Assembly (NCBI RefSeq): GCF_002379095.1
Contig: NZ_NBZV01000015.1
Coordinates: 24,841-88,840, forward strand
Reading direction: 5' to 3'
Length of the DNA stretch: 64,000 bases
From: Polaromonas sp. AER18D-145
GTDB taxonomy: Bacteria; Pseudomonadota; Gammaproteobacteria; Burkholderiales; Burkholderiaceae_C
In this document: positions 8,257 to 15,764 of the stretch, piece after piece
Position numbering within the stretch: the first letter of the stretch is position 1
How the letters are laid out: each line of letters opens with the position of its first letter
Notes under the pieces: generated by a model
Database searches by the model: none
What the model was told of the DNA's origin: nothing
The model's input: only the letters and a program-made list of their open reading frames with translations
Made by a program: the position numbers and the translations under genes

Positions 8257-8316
8257 GTTGCTATGTTTTCGATAGCTTCTGGCGATTTACCTATAAGGGC
8301 TGAAGGCCGAAAAGGC
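8257..8316 (+). repeat. Family A mini-repeat copy
   Basis: GCTATGTTTTCGATAGC forms a short hairpin and is followed by TTCTGGCG, then AAGGGCTGAAGGCC and an A-rich end. It is one of the best-preserved copies and lies just after the oxidoreductase stop. Confidence 0.8.
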
Positions 8317-8319
8317 ATG

Positions 8320-8342
8320 AAAAAACCCGCGCAAGGCGGGTT
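8320..8342 (-). terminator. Rho-independent terminator of the ComEA-like gene
   Basis: Read on the minus strand, CCCGCC-TTGC-GCGGG is followed by a run of six T residues, 20 bp past the stop of the ComEA-like gene. Confidence 0.8.
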
Positions 8343-8362
8343 GATGTGCAAGCGCAAGGCGC

Positions 8363-8878
8363 TTACTTTTTGGCAGGCTCGGTCTTGGCGCCGGCCTTCA
8401 CCTCGGCCTTGACTTCGGCTTTGGTCTCTGCCTTGGGGGTCACGGCGGCCTTGACGTCCTTGGCGGTCTCCTTGGCTGCGTCCTTGGTGGCGATGGCCGC
8501 GCCCTTGACGGCGTCTTTGGTGGCGACCGCGGCATCCTTGGCTTTTTCGGTGACCGGCTTGTCGGCTTTCTTGTCGGCCTTGGCATCGGCCTTGACCTCG
8601 GCTTTGGCGCCGGCCTTGTAGCTGGTGCCGTTGACGGTCAGGCCATCGGCGGAAAACTTGGCGGCGCTGTCGGTGCCCACGCCCTTGACGCGGGTCACGA
8701 AGTCATTCCAGTCCTTGAACGGCGCTTTCTTGCGCTCGGAGATGATCAGCGCCGACTTCACCGGGCCGATGCCCTTGATGGCGTCGAGTTCGGCCGGGGT
8801 GGCGGTGTTGACGTCAACGGCGGCAAAGGCCACGGCAACATACATGGCGGCCACGAAGGCCAGCAGTTTCTTGAACAT
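8363..8878 (-). CDS. ComEA-like helix-hairpin-helix protein with long Ala/Lys-rich tail
   Basis: A 171-residue protein. A signal peptide occupies residues 1-19 (MFKKLLAF...AFA). A helix-hairpin-helix DNA-binding domain follows at about 20-85, with VDVNTATPAEL, IKGIGPVKSALI and VKGVGTDSAAKF. The remaining 85 residues are almost entirely Ala, Lys, Thr, Asp, Val and Glu with an 11-residue-like rhythm (ATKDAVKGAA, ATKDAAKETA), similar to LEA or histone H1-like tails. The start is ATG 8878 with a GAGGAG ribosome site; the upstream extension lacks a signal peptide and was not used. ComEA-type proteins bind incoming DNA in the periplasm; the tail is not a standard part of that family. It has its own terminator and stands alone. 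Confidence 0.82.
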   Translation of the reverse strand: MFKKLLAFVAAMYVAVAFAAVDVNTATPAELDAIKGIGPVKSALIISERKKAPFKDWNDFVTRVKGVGTDSAAKFSADGLTVNGTSYKAGAKAEVKADAKADKKADKPVTEKAKDAAVATKDAVKGAAIATKDAAKETAKDVKAAVTPKAETKAEVKAEVKAGAKTEPAKK

Positions 8879-9075
8879 CAGGAAGCTCCTCAAAATGGAT
8901 GGTTGAAGCAGGTGATCCCTCCCGTGAACCAGGATGTCCCGCATTTAACGGCTGTTGCAGCCGCCAGGTTGACCAGCCCGGGTACTTGCGCTGGATCAAC
9001 GATGCAGGCGCCGGGACAGGCATAAGCTGCAGTATCGCCACAAAGAAGCCTCCAGGCCGCCAAAAGGAGCTGAAA

Positions 9076-9528
9076 ATGTCCACTCGTTTGAAAGACTTTG
9101 CAACCGCCGTGGTGGCGGTGGTTGAACCCGAGACCTCGGCCTTTGTGGCCGCCCAGCTGATGCGCAAGCACCATGTCGGCGCGCTCGTCGTCGTCGATGC
9201 CGCGGAAAAGAGCCGCCCGGTCGGCATCCTGACCGACAGGGACCTGGTGCTGGCCCTGATGGCCGAAGGGCTGGACCCCGAGGTGTTTACCGCCGGAGAC
9301 ATCATGTCCGTCGAGCTTGTCCAGGCGAACCCCGAGATGGATGCGATGGACGCGGTGGCACTGATGCGCAGGCACCGTTTGCGCCGGCTGGTCATCGTCG
9401 ATGAGGCGGACCGGCTGGCGGGTGTCGTCACGATGGAGGACATCCTGGAGTTGTTGACGCGGGAACTGGCCGATCTGGCCGCCGGGGTGATCGGTGCCAG
9501 GGACAGGGAGTTCGAGCAGCGCGCTTGA
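9076..9528 (+). CDS. Tandem CBS-domain protein
   Basis: A 150-residue cytoplasmic protein made of two CBS motifs forming one Bateman module. The first runs about residues 5-65 (FVAAQLMRKHHVGALVVVD, then VGILTDRDLVL); the second about 75-135 (DAVALMRRHRLRRLVIVDE, then LAGVVTMEDIL). Such modules usually bind adenine nucleotides and act as energy or redox sensors. ATG 9076 is preceded by AAGGAG with 6 bp spacing. It is followed after 10 bp by the small cytochrome c gene, so the two are probably co-transcribed. Confidence 0.87.
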   Translation: MSTRLKDFATAVVAVVEPETSAFVAAQLMRKHHVGALVVVDAAEKSRPVGILTDRDLVLALMAEGLDPEVFTAGDIMSVELVQANPEMDAMDAVALMRRHRLRRLVIVDEADRLAGVVTMEDILELLTRELADLAAGVIGARDREFEQRA

Positions 9529-9538
9529 GGAGAGCCTC

Positions 9539-9889
9539 ATGATGATTGAAAAGGGGCTTGTCGCTCTTGGGATTGTTCTTTGGGGCCTGGCCGGGCCTGC
9601 GGTTGCCCGGACCAGGACCGATGCCCTGCGCGGGGAACTGCTGTATTCGACCCATTGCATCGGTTGTCATAGCACCCAGCTGCACTGGCGCGACAGGAAG
9701 GCGGCCAGAAACTGGGCCAGCCTCAAGGCCGAAGTCGAGCGCTGGCAGAAAACCTCGGGGCTGGGCTGGCGGGAGGAGGACGTGAGCGACGTGGCGCGTT
9801 ATCTCAATGCCGTGTATTACCGTTTTCCCGAGCCCGAGCCGGACGGCGCGTCGACCGCAGAAGCCGCCGCACCGGCGCTTCCCCGCTGA
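9539..9889 (+). CDS. Small periplasmic cytochrome c lacking a distal methionine
   Basis: A 116-residue protein with a signal peptide (hydrophobic 7-22, likely cleavage after ARA-type residues near 23-25) and one haem motif CIGCH at residues 40-44. It has the family segment DVARYLNAVYYRF near 84-96. The predicted mature chain contains no methionine, so the sixth haem ligand must be another residue; His39 or His49 are the only other histidines, or the site may be open. A short Pro/Glu/Ala-rich tail follows. ATG 9539 is preceded by GAGGAG; an immediately following ATG is possible. The stop codon is part of a hairpin shared with the convergent hldD gene. Confidence 0.83.
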   Translation: MMIEKGLVALGIVLWGLAGPAVARTRTDALRGELLYSTHCIGCHSTQLHWRDRKAARNWASLKAEVERWQKTSGLGWREEDVSDVARYLNAVYYRFPEPEPDGASTAEAAAPALPR

Positions 9890-9913
9890 CCGGCGCCGTC
9901 GCGGGGCCGGTCA
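9887..9913. terminator. Bidirectional hairpin containing both stop codons
   Basis: TGACCGGC and GCCGGTCA pair as perfect 8-bp arms. The first arm contains the cytochrome c stop and the second the hldD stop, so one hairpin ends both convergent genes. T-runs on either side are weak. Confidence 0.55.
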
Positions 9914-10927
9914 GGCTTTTGCGGCTTCGCCCTGGGTCAAGGCGCACATGTAGGCCGCCACACCGGTCTGCACATCGGCGAAGACATGCTGGCAGCCGGC
10001 CGCGCGCAAGGCCGTCAGGTCCGCCTGGGTGTAGCTCTGGTACTTGCCGACCAGCGCGGGCGGAATGTCGATGTAGTCGATCAGGCTGCCGTGCGCGGCT
10101 TCTTCCAGAGTCAGCGGCGCATCGCCTTGCTGCTGGCGCAGGGTGTTGACGACGGCCAGCGCCACATCGTTGAAGGGCTGGGCGCGGCCTGTGCCGAGGT
10201 TGAAGATGCCGGACTTTCCGGGGTTGTCAAAAAACCAGAGGTTGACGGCCACGACATCATCAATGAAGACGAAGTCGCGCATCTGCCCGCCCCGGCCATA
10301 ACCGCCGTACTCGCCGAACAGCTTGACCTTGCCTTCGGCACGGAACTGGTTGAACTGGTGAAAGGCGACACTGGCCATGCGCCCCTTGTGCTGCTCGCGC
10401 GGGCCGTACACATTGAAGTAGCGAAAGCCGGCGACCTGAGTGGCGGTGCCGGAAAAGTCGGCCCCCAGTTCGCGCCGCAGCCGCTGGTCGAACAGCAGTT
10501 TGGAATAGCCGTAGACATTGAGCGGCTTCTCGAACTCGGGCGACTCGCGAAAGGTGTCCGATCCGCCGTAGGTCGCGGCCGAGGAAGCGTAAAGCAACCG
10601 CGTGCGTTGCTCCTGGCAGGCCGCAAACAAGTCGCAGGACAGCGCGTAGTTGTTGTCCATCATGTACTTGCCGTCGCTCTCCATGGTGTCGCTGCAGGCA
10701 CCCTCGTGGAAAACCGCCTCGACATTGCCAAAGGCGGAGTCGGCAAACAGTTCGTAGAAATCGTCGGCGTCGATGTAGTCAGCGATCTGCAGGTCGGCCA
10801 GGTTGCGGAATTTGTCGCCGTCGGTCAGGTCATCGACGGCAATGATGTTGTCGATGCCGCGGGCGTTCAGCCCCTTGATGATGTTGGAGCCGATAAAACC
10901 AGCGGCGCCGGTAACCACGATTTTCAT
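9911..10927 (-). CDS. hldD: ADP-L-glycero-D-manno-heptose-6-epimerase
   Basis: A 338-residue short-chain dehydrogenase-type epimerase that makes ADP-L-glycero-D-manno-heptose for the LPS inner core. Seen: the NADP-binding [11 protein letters not shown] at residues 6-16, SSAATYGG near 120, the catalytic YGYSK near 145, and the family ending with [11 protein letters not shown] near 175. ATG 10927 is chosen because it starts the Rossmann strand directly ([13 protein letters not shown]); upstream codons overlap the kinase gene. It follows hldE by 16 bp in the same direction, giving the last two steps of heptose supply as an operon. Confidence 0.96.
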   Translation of the reverse strand: MKIVVTGAAGFIGSNIIKGLNARGIDNIIAVDDLTDGDKFRNLADLQIADYIDADDFYELFADSAFGNVEAVFHEGACSDTMESDGKYMMDNNYALSCDLFAACQEQRTRLLYASSAATYGGSDTFRESPEFEKPLNVYGYSKLLFDQRLRRELGADFSGTATQVAGFRYFNVYGPREQHKGRMASVAFHQFNQFRAEGKVKLFGEYGGYGRGGQMRDFVFIDDVVAVNLWFFDNPGKSGIFNLGTGRAQPFNDVALAVVNTLRQQQGDAPLTLEEAAHGSLIDYIDIPPALVGKYQSYTQADLTALRAAGCQHVFADVQTGVAAYMCALTQGEAAKA

Positions 10928-10943
10928 GAGAGATCCTTGCGTT

Positions 10944-11891
10944 TCATGGCGAGGCGAAGAGCTCGCCGTAGCTGACCGTGGCCGTGCCGAACTTGCCGAC
11001 CACGATGCCGCCGGCACGGTTGGCCACCGGCACGGCGTCGCGCAGGCTCAGGCCGGCGGCAGCCATCGCGGCCAGGGTGCCGATCACGGTGTCGCCGGCC
11101 CCGGTCACGTCGAAAACTTCGCGCGCCAGTGCCGGCACATGCAGCTGGCCCTGGGCGTCAAACAGCGTCATGCCTTCTTCACTGCGTGTCAGCAGCAGGG
11201 CCTGCAGCTTGAGTGCCTCGCGCAGGTTCTGCGCCTTGCGCTGCAGGTCGGCTTCATCATGCCAGGGACCGATGACCTGCTCAAGTTCGGCGCGGTTCGG
11301 GGTGATGGCTGTGGCGTTCTGGTAGCGCGAATAGTCCGAGCCCTTGGGGTCGACCAGCACCACCTTGCCGGCGGCGCGGGCCTGTGCAATCATCAGGCCG
11401 ATGTGCGCCAGCCCGCCCTTGCCGTAGTCGGAAAACAGCACCGTGTCATGTGCCGGCAGCAGTTTTTCGAACTCGGCCGACTGCGAGGCCAGCACCTCGT
11501 TTTTGGGCGTGTTTTCAAAATCCAGGCGCAACAGCTGCTGCTGGCGGCCGATCACGCGCAGCTTGACCGTGGTCTTGAGCTGCGGGTCGCGGCCGAAGCA
11601 GGGCGTGATGCCGGAGGCGGCCACCAGGGCTTCGAGCTGGTGGCTGGCTTCGTCGTCGCCGACCACGCTGAGCAGCGAGGCGCGCGCGCCCACGGTCACG
11701 ATGTTGTAGGCCACATTGGCCGCGCCGCCCATGCGTTCTTCCTGGCGCGTGACGCGCACCACCGGCACCGGCGCCTCCGGCGAGATGCGGTCTACCGCAC
11801 CGTACCAGTAACGGTCCAGCATGGCATCGCCGACCACCAGCACGCGGGCCTTGGCAAGCTGTTCGCGGGACAGAGTTGTATGGGTTGTCAT
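10944..11891 (-). CDS. hldE: D-glycero-beta-D-manno-heptose-7-phosphate kinase
   Basis: A 315-residue PfkB-family sugar kinase (RfaE domain I) that phosphorylates heptose-7-phosphate at C1. Seen: the N-terminal [13 protein letters not shown], the GGAANVAYN substrate motif near 58-66, and the C-terminal PfkB signature [12 protein letters not shown] near 263-274 with the catalytic Asp. The nucleotidyltransferase domain of the fused E. coli HldE is absent, so adenylylation must be done by a separate gene not in this window. It lies 16 bp ahead of hldD. A 196-bp gap with tandem repeats separates it from lapB upstream. Confidence 0.94.
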   Translation of the reverse strand: MTTHTTLSREQLAKARVLVVGDAMLDRYWYGAVDRISPEAPVPVVRVTRQEERMGGAANVAYNIVTVGARASLLSVVGDDEASHQLEALVAASGITPCFGRDPQLKTTVKLRVIGRQQQLLRLDFENTPKNEVLASQSAEFEKLLPAHDTVLFSDYGKGGLAHIGLMIAQARAAGKVVLVDPKGSDYSRYQNATAITPNRAELEQVIGPWHDEADLQRKAQNLREALKLQALLLTRSEEGMTLFDAQGQLHVPALAREVFDVTGAGDTVIGTLAAMAAAGLSLRDAVPVANRAGGIVVGKFGTATVSYGELFASP

Positions 11892-11934
11892 GTGTATGGA
11901 TTCTTACACCAGCGGGCACCGCGGAACCGGCTTT

Positions 11935-12090
11935 GCCGGGCCGCTGGTGTCGCCCCCTGCAAGGGGGAGGGCGCAGCGAAGCGAAGCCACGGGGGTGTGC
12001 TTAGACATCGGCTTTGCCAGGCCGCAGGTGTCCGCCCCCTGCAAGGGGGGGAAGGTGCTACACGAAGTGAGCATCCGACGGGGGTGTTCA
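11935..12090 (-). repeat. Family B repeat, two tandem copies
   Basis: Two successive units, about 11935-11998 and 12018-12090, each read GCCGC-GGTGTC-GCCCCCTGCAAGGGGG and end near ACGGGGGTG. They fill most of the lapB-hldE gap, and the internal CCCCCTGCAAGGGGG can form a hairpin. Confidence 0.7.
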
Positions 12091-13233
12091 TAACTCTTCG
12101 ATCCGGCGCGCCGGGTAGCTGTCCCAGGCCTGGCAGCCGGGGCAGTGCCAGAAGTGCTGCGTCGCTTCGAAGCCGCAGGCGGCGCAGCGGTAACGCATCA
12201 GGGGCTTGGTGGCCTGGTCGAGTGCGCGCTGCACCATGCTGTGTTCGTGCGCGCTGCCCAGCTTTTCGCCGGCAAGCCATTTGGCCGCTGCCACCAGCGA
12301 GGCTTCGCGCTCCAGGTGCTGGCCGTACCACTGGCGCGGGTCGGCGGAGGCCGTATCGAGTTTGACGATGGCCTCGACCACGTCAATCGACGGCAGCTGG
12401 GCGTAGTTGGCCTTCAGCAGGTCCAGCGCGGCCGCTTGCTGGCCGCTTTGCTGCGCAATGTTGACGAGCAGGCCGGCGGCCAGCGGCAAGGCCTGCGGGG
12501 CGGTCTGCTCCAGCCTGCGCAGGGTTGCAAAGGCGTCCGCATGTTGACCCAGCTGGGTCTGGAGCTTGGCCAGGTCGATCAGCGGGCGCGGCGAGGCCGG
12601 CGCCATGGCGGCCGCCTGTTGCAGGCTGTCGAGCGCCTGGCTGGTATCGCCGGAGGCCGCGGCCGACACCGCCTGTTCGCACAGGTAGTGGGCCTGCCGG
12701 GTGCTGAAGCTGCCGTGGCTGGCGCTGTCGAGCTTGGCGGCGATGTCGGTGGCATGCGCCCAGTCGCGCGAGCGTTCGTAGATCGACAGCAGGGCCAGCC
12801 TGGCTTCCTCTTCGTAGCCCGTGCCTTCAAGTTTTCGCAACGCTGTTTCTGCCCGGTCCAGCAGGCCGGCCTTGAGAAAATCGAGGGCCAGCGCATGCTG
12901 CGCACGGTCACGCTCGGTCTGCGTCAGGTCGCCGCGCGACATCAGGTGCTCGTGCACACGCACGGCCCGTTCGTACTCGCCCCGGCGGCGGAACAGGTTG
13001 CCCAGCGCGAAGTGCAGCTCGGAGGTGTCGGGGTCGTTCTGGACAGCCTCGATGAAGGCGTCGATCGCCTGGTCCTGCTGCTCGTTGAGCAGGAAATTGA
13101 GGCCGCGGAAGTAGGCCTTGGGCGCCTGCCGGTTTTCGATCCGGAGCTGCCTCAGGTCCAGCCGTGACGCCAGCCAGCCCAGCGTGAAGGCAATCGGAAA
13201 CCCGAGCAGAACCCAGGTGAAATCAAAGTCCAT
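12088..13233 (-). CDS. lapB: Lipopolysaccharide assembly protein LapB
   Basis: A 381-residue inner-membrane protein. One N-terminal transmembrane helix is at residues 5-22, followed by about nine TPR-like helical repeats from 35 to 340 (for example ALGNLFRRRGEYERAVRVHEHL). A C-terminal rubredoxin-like metal site has CAACG near 350 and CPGC near 365. LapB recruits FtsH to adjust LpxC level and so balances LPS with phospholipid. It overlaps lapA by 11 bp, a conserved arrangement. The neighbouring hldE-hldD pair makes this an LPS region. Length and domain order are normal. Confidence 0.95.
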   Translation of the reverse strand: MDFDFTWVLLGFPIAFTLGWLASRLDLRQLRIENRQAPKAYFRGLNFLLNEQQDQAIDAFIEAVQNDPDTSELHFALGNLFRRRGEYERAVRVHEHLMSRGDLTQTERDRAQHALALDFLKAGLLDRAETALRKLEGTGYEEEARLALLSIYERSRDWAHATDIAAKLDSASHGSFSTRQAHYLCEQAVSAAASGDTSQALDSLQQAAAMAPASPRPLIDLAKLQTQLGQHADAFATLRRLEQTAPQALPLAAGLLVNIAQQSGQQAAALDLLKANYAQLPSIDVVEAIVKLDTASADPRQWYGQHLEREASLVAAAKWLAGEKLGSAHEHSMVQRALDQATKPLMRYRCAACGFEATQHFWHCPGCQAWDSYPARRIEEL

Positions 13234-13495
13234 GGTGCATGGTGGAGGGGTTCTCGCTGAGCTGGCTCTGCTGGCTGGCGCGCACGTTTTTGCGTTTTTT
13301 CCACCAGCGCGGCATCATCATCAGGATGCCTGTGGCCAGCCCGCAGGCAAAGGTGACCAGCACGACCAACACCAGGGGCGCCTGCCACAGCGTGCCGAAA
13401 AAGAAATACACGGAAACGGCTTGCTGGTTGTTCAGCGCGAACGCAAAAAGCGTAAAAAAAATGGCTGCCTTGAGCAGCCACATGAGGTATTTCAC
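13223..13495 (-). CDS. lapA: Lipopolysaccharide assembly protein LapA
   Basis: A 90-residue membrane protein with two hydrophobic helices (about 5-22 and 36-58) and a basic cytoplasmic end (RWWKKRK), the LapA/DUF1049 layout. The start is GTG at 13495, reading MKYLMWLLK, with AGGGGA a few bases upstream; an open frame further upstream runs into ihfB and has no family character. It works with LapB on LPS assembly and overlaps that gene by 11 bp. Confidence 0.92.
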   Translation of the reverse strand: MKYLMWLLKAAIFFTLFAFALNNQQAVSVYFFFGTLWQAPLVLVVLVTFACGLATGILMMMPRWWKKRKNVRASQQSQLSENPSTMHHGL

Positions 13496-13547
13496 TACAG
13501 GTCCCCTTGTGGTCCGGCAATTGTAGCCAGCACCAGGCGGGACGCCG

Positions 13548-13859
13548 CTATTTGACCGGAGGAGCCAGCATTTCTTCGGTCCGGGTATCCACCGCTTCGC
13601 GCAGGGCCTTGCCCGGCTTGAAATGGGGAACGCGTTTTTCCGGAATGGCAACGCTTTCGCCAGAGCGCGGGTTGCGGCCCATGCGCGGCGGACGCCGGTT
13701 GATCGAAAAACTGCCAAAACCACGAATCTCTATGCGGTGCCCACGCACCAGCGCGTCGCTCATGGCGTCAAGAATCGTCTTGACGGCATATTCGGCATCG
13801 CGGTGGGTCAGCTGGCTGAAACGTGCAGCCAGTTCCTCGACAAGATCGCTTCGGGTCAT
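13548..13859 (-). CDS. ihfB: Integration host factor subunit beta
   Basis: A 103-residue DNA-bending protein that pairs with IhfA. It starts [10 protein letters not shown] and carries the minor-groove arm [14 protein letters not shown] near 58-71 and the closing [10 protein letters not shown]. The start at ATG 13859 is set by the family N-terminus. No Shine-Dalgarno sequence is seen immediately upstream; the leader on this strand is pyrimidine-rich. It follows rpsA by 69 bp, the usual order in proteobacteria, with a stable hairpin in between. IHF normally assists sigma-54 promoters such as the one at glnA in this window. Confidence 0.96.
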   Translation of the reverse strand: MTRSDLVEELAARFSQLTHRDAEYAVKTILDAMSDALVRGHRIEIRGFGSFSINRRPPRMGRNPRSGESVAIPEKRVPHFKPGKALREAVDTRTEEMLAPPVK

Positions 13860-13879
13860 AAAAAGGAGGGGACAGAGAA

Positions 13880-13912
13880 ATGGCGTGCCGTTCCGGGGAG
13901 CGGGCACGCCAT
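13880..13912 (-). promoter_or_regulatory. Hairpin between rpsA and ihfB
   Basis: ATGGCGTGCC and GGCACGCCAT form perfect 10-bp arms around a 13-nt loop. It is followed by TTTCTCTGTCCCC rather than a clean T-run, so it may be a leaky terminator or an mRNA processing or stability element that lowers ihfB relative to rpsA. Confidence 0.5.
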
Positions 13913-13928
13913 GTCTCAGGGGTCCGGT

Positions 13929-15614
13929 TTACTTCTCGTTGTTGTCCAGCTTGGCGCGCAACAGGGCGCCCAGGTTGGTCAGGCCGGCGCTTTCACGCGA
14001 GGACTGCTGGCTCAGGGACGCCATGGCTTCCTGCTGGTCAACGTTGTCCTTGGCTTTGACCGACAGCTGGATGTTGCGGGTCTTGCGATCCACGTTCACC
14101 ACGACTGCGGACACTTCGTCACCTTCCTTGAGCACGTTGCGCGCGTCTTCGACGCGGTCACGGCTGATTTCGCTGGCGCGCAGGTAACCAATGATGTCTT
14201 CGCCCAGATCGATCTCGGCGCCCTTGGCGTCAACCGTCTTGACCTTGCCGGTCACAACCGCACCCTTGTCGTTGATCGACACGAAGGTGGTGAACGGGTC
14301 GGAATCGAGCTGTTTGATGCCCAGGGAGATACGCTCGCGGTCGACGTCGACAGCCAGCACGATCGCTTCGACTTCCTGGCCCTTTTTGTAGTTGCGCACG
14401 GCGGCTTCGCCGGGTTCGTTCCACGAGAGGTCAGACAGGTGCACGAGGCCGTCGATGCCGGCAGCCAGGCCCACAAAGACGCCGAAGTCGGTGATCGACT
14501 TGATCGGGCCCTTGACGCGGTCGCCGCGCTTGGTGTCCTGGGCAAATTCCTGCCACGGGTTGGCCTTGCACTGCTTCATGCCCAGGCTGATACGGCGCTT
14601 GTCTTCGTCGATTTCCAGAACCATGACTTCAACTTCGTCGCCGAGGTTGACGAGCTTGCTCGGGGCCACGTTCTTGTTGGTCCAGTCCATTTCGGATACG
14701 TGGACCAGGCCTTCGATACCCGGCTCGAGTTCCACAAACGCGCCGTAGTCGGCGATGTTGGTGATCTTGCCGAACAGGCGGGTGCTTTGCGGGTAGCGGC
14801 GGTTCACGCCCATCCATGGGTCGTCGCCCATCTGCTTCAGACCCAGGGACACGCGGTTTTTCTCGGTGTCGAACTTCAGGATCTTGGCCACGATTTCCTG
14901 GCCAGCCGTCACCACTTCGCTCGGGTGACGCACGCGGCGCCATGCCATGTCGGTGATGTGCAGCAGACCGTCGATGCCGCCCAGGTCAACGAAGGCACCG
15001 TATTCGGTGATGTTCTTGACGATGCCCTTGACGGCAGAGCCTTCTTTCAGGGTTTCCATCAGCTTGGCGCGCTCTTCGCCCATGCTGGCTTCGACCACGG
15101 CGCGGCGGCTCAGCACCACGTTGTTGCGCTTGCGGTCGAGCTTGATGACCTTGAATTCCATGGTCTTGTTCTCGTACGGAGACAAGTCCTTGACGGGGCG
15201 GGTGTCGATCAGCGAGCCGGGCAGGAAGGCACGGATGCCGTTGACCAGGACGGTGAGGCCGCCCTTGACCTTGCCGCTGGTCTGGCCGGTAACGAACTCG
15301 CCGGATTCCAGGGCTTTTTCCAGGCTCATCCACGAGGCCAGGCGCTTGGCCTTGTCGCGGCTCAGCAGGGTGTCGCCGTAACCGTTTTCGACCGAGTCGA
15401 TGGCCACGGAGACAAAGTCGCCGACCTGGACTTCGAGTTCGCCCTGGTCGTTCTTGAATTCTTCGAGGGGGACATAAGCCTCGGATTTGAGTCCGGCATT
15501 CACAACCACGTGGTTGTGATCAATACGCACTACCTCGGCGGTAATGACTTCGCCCGTACGCATTTCGGAGCGTTTCAGCGATTCTTCAAAGAGGGCGGCA
15601 AAAGATTCAGACAT
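13929..15614 (-). CDS. rpsA: 30S ribosomal protein S1
   Basis: A 561-residue protein with six S1 RNA-binding domains spaced about 85 residues apart, recognisable by repeated GAFV/GVFV and GLVH(V/L)S(E/D) segments (residues near 195-215, 285-300, 370-390). Domain length and N-terminus ([13 protein letters not shown]) are normal for the long proteobacterial form. S1 binds mRNA leaders and brings them to the 30S subunit. It lies downstream of aroA-cmk and upstream of ihfB on the same strand, the standard cmk-rpsA-ihfB order. Confidence 0.98.
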   Translation of the reverse strand: MSESFAALFEESLKRSEMRTGEVITAEVVRIDHNHVVVNAGLKSEAYVPLEEFKNDQGELEVQVGDFVSVAIDSVENGYGDTLLSRDKAKRLASWMSLEKALESGEFVTGQTSGKVKGGLTVLVNGIRAFLPGSLIDTRPVKDLSPYENKTMEFKVIKLDRKRNNVVLSRRAVVEASMGEERAKLMETLKEGSAVKGIVKNITEYGAFVDLGGIDGLLHITDMAWRRVRHPSEVVTAGQEIVAKILKFDTEKNRVSLGLKQMGDDPWMGVNRRYPQSTRLFGKITNIADYGAFVELEPGIEGLVHVSEMDWTNKNVAPSKLVNLGDEVEVMVLEIDEDKRRISLGMKQCKANPWQEFAQDTKRGDRVKGPIKSITDFGVFVGLAAGIDGLVHLSDLSWNEPGEAAVRNYKKGQEVEAIVLAVDVDRERISLGIKQLDSDPFTTFVSINDKGAVVTGKVKTVDAKGAEIDLGEDIIGYLRASEISRDRVEDARNVLKEGDEVSAVVVNVDRKTRNIQLSVKAKDNVDQQEAMASLSQQSSRESAGLTNLGALLRAKLDNNEK

Positions 15615-15764
15615 TGATTTTCCTAGTCCACAGAGCAGGGTTCCAACAGCGGGATTGCTATTGTTTTTAGAGCTGACTGCGGCGGTTGTTTGCGGATGAC
15701 CCGCAGGTTAGGTTAAATGTTCCTGCTGACCGGACACTGGCGTGTCTACACGAAGGTACGGAGG

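Noticed and set aside
13860..13872. AAAAAGGAGGGG as a ribosome-binding site
   Set aside because: It lies on the plus strand where no gene follows; on the minus strand of ihfB it reads as pyrimidines.
13623..15617. A 664-codon open frame antisense to rpsA
   Set aside because: It mirrors rpsA codon structure, has no family features and no ribosome site; long antisense frames are expected in high-GC genes.
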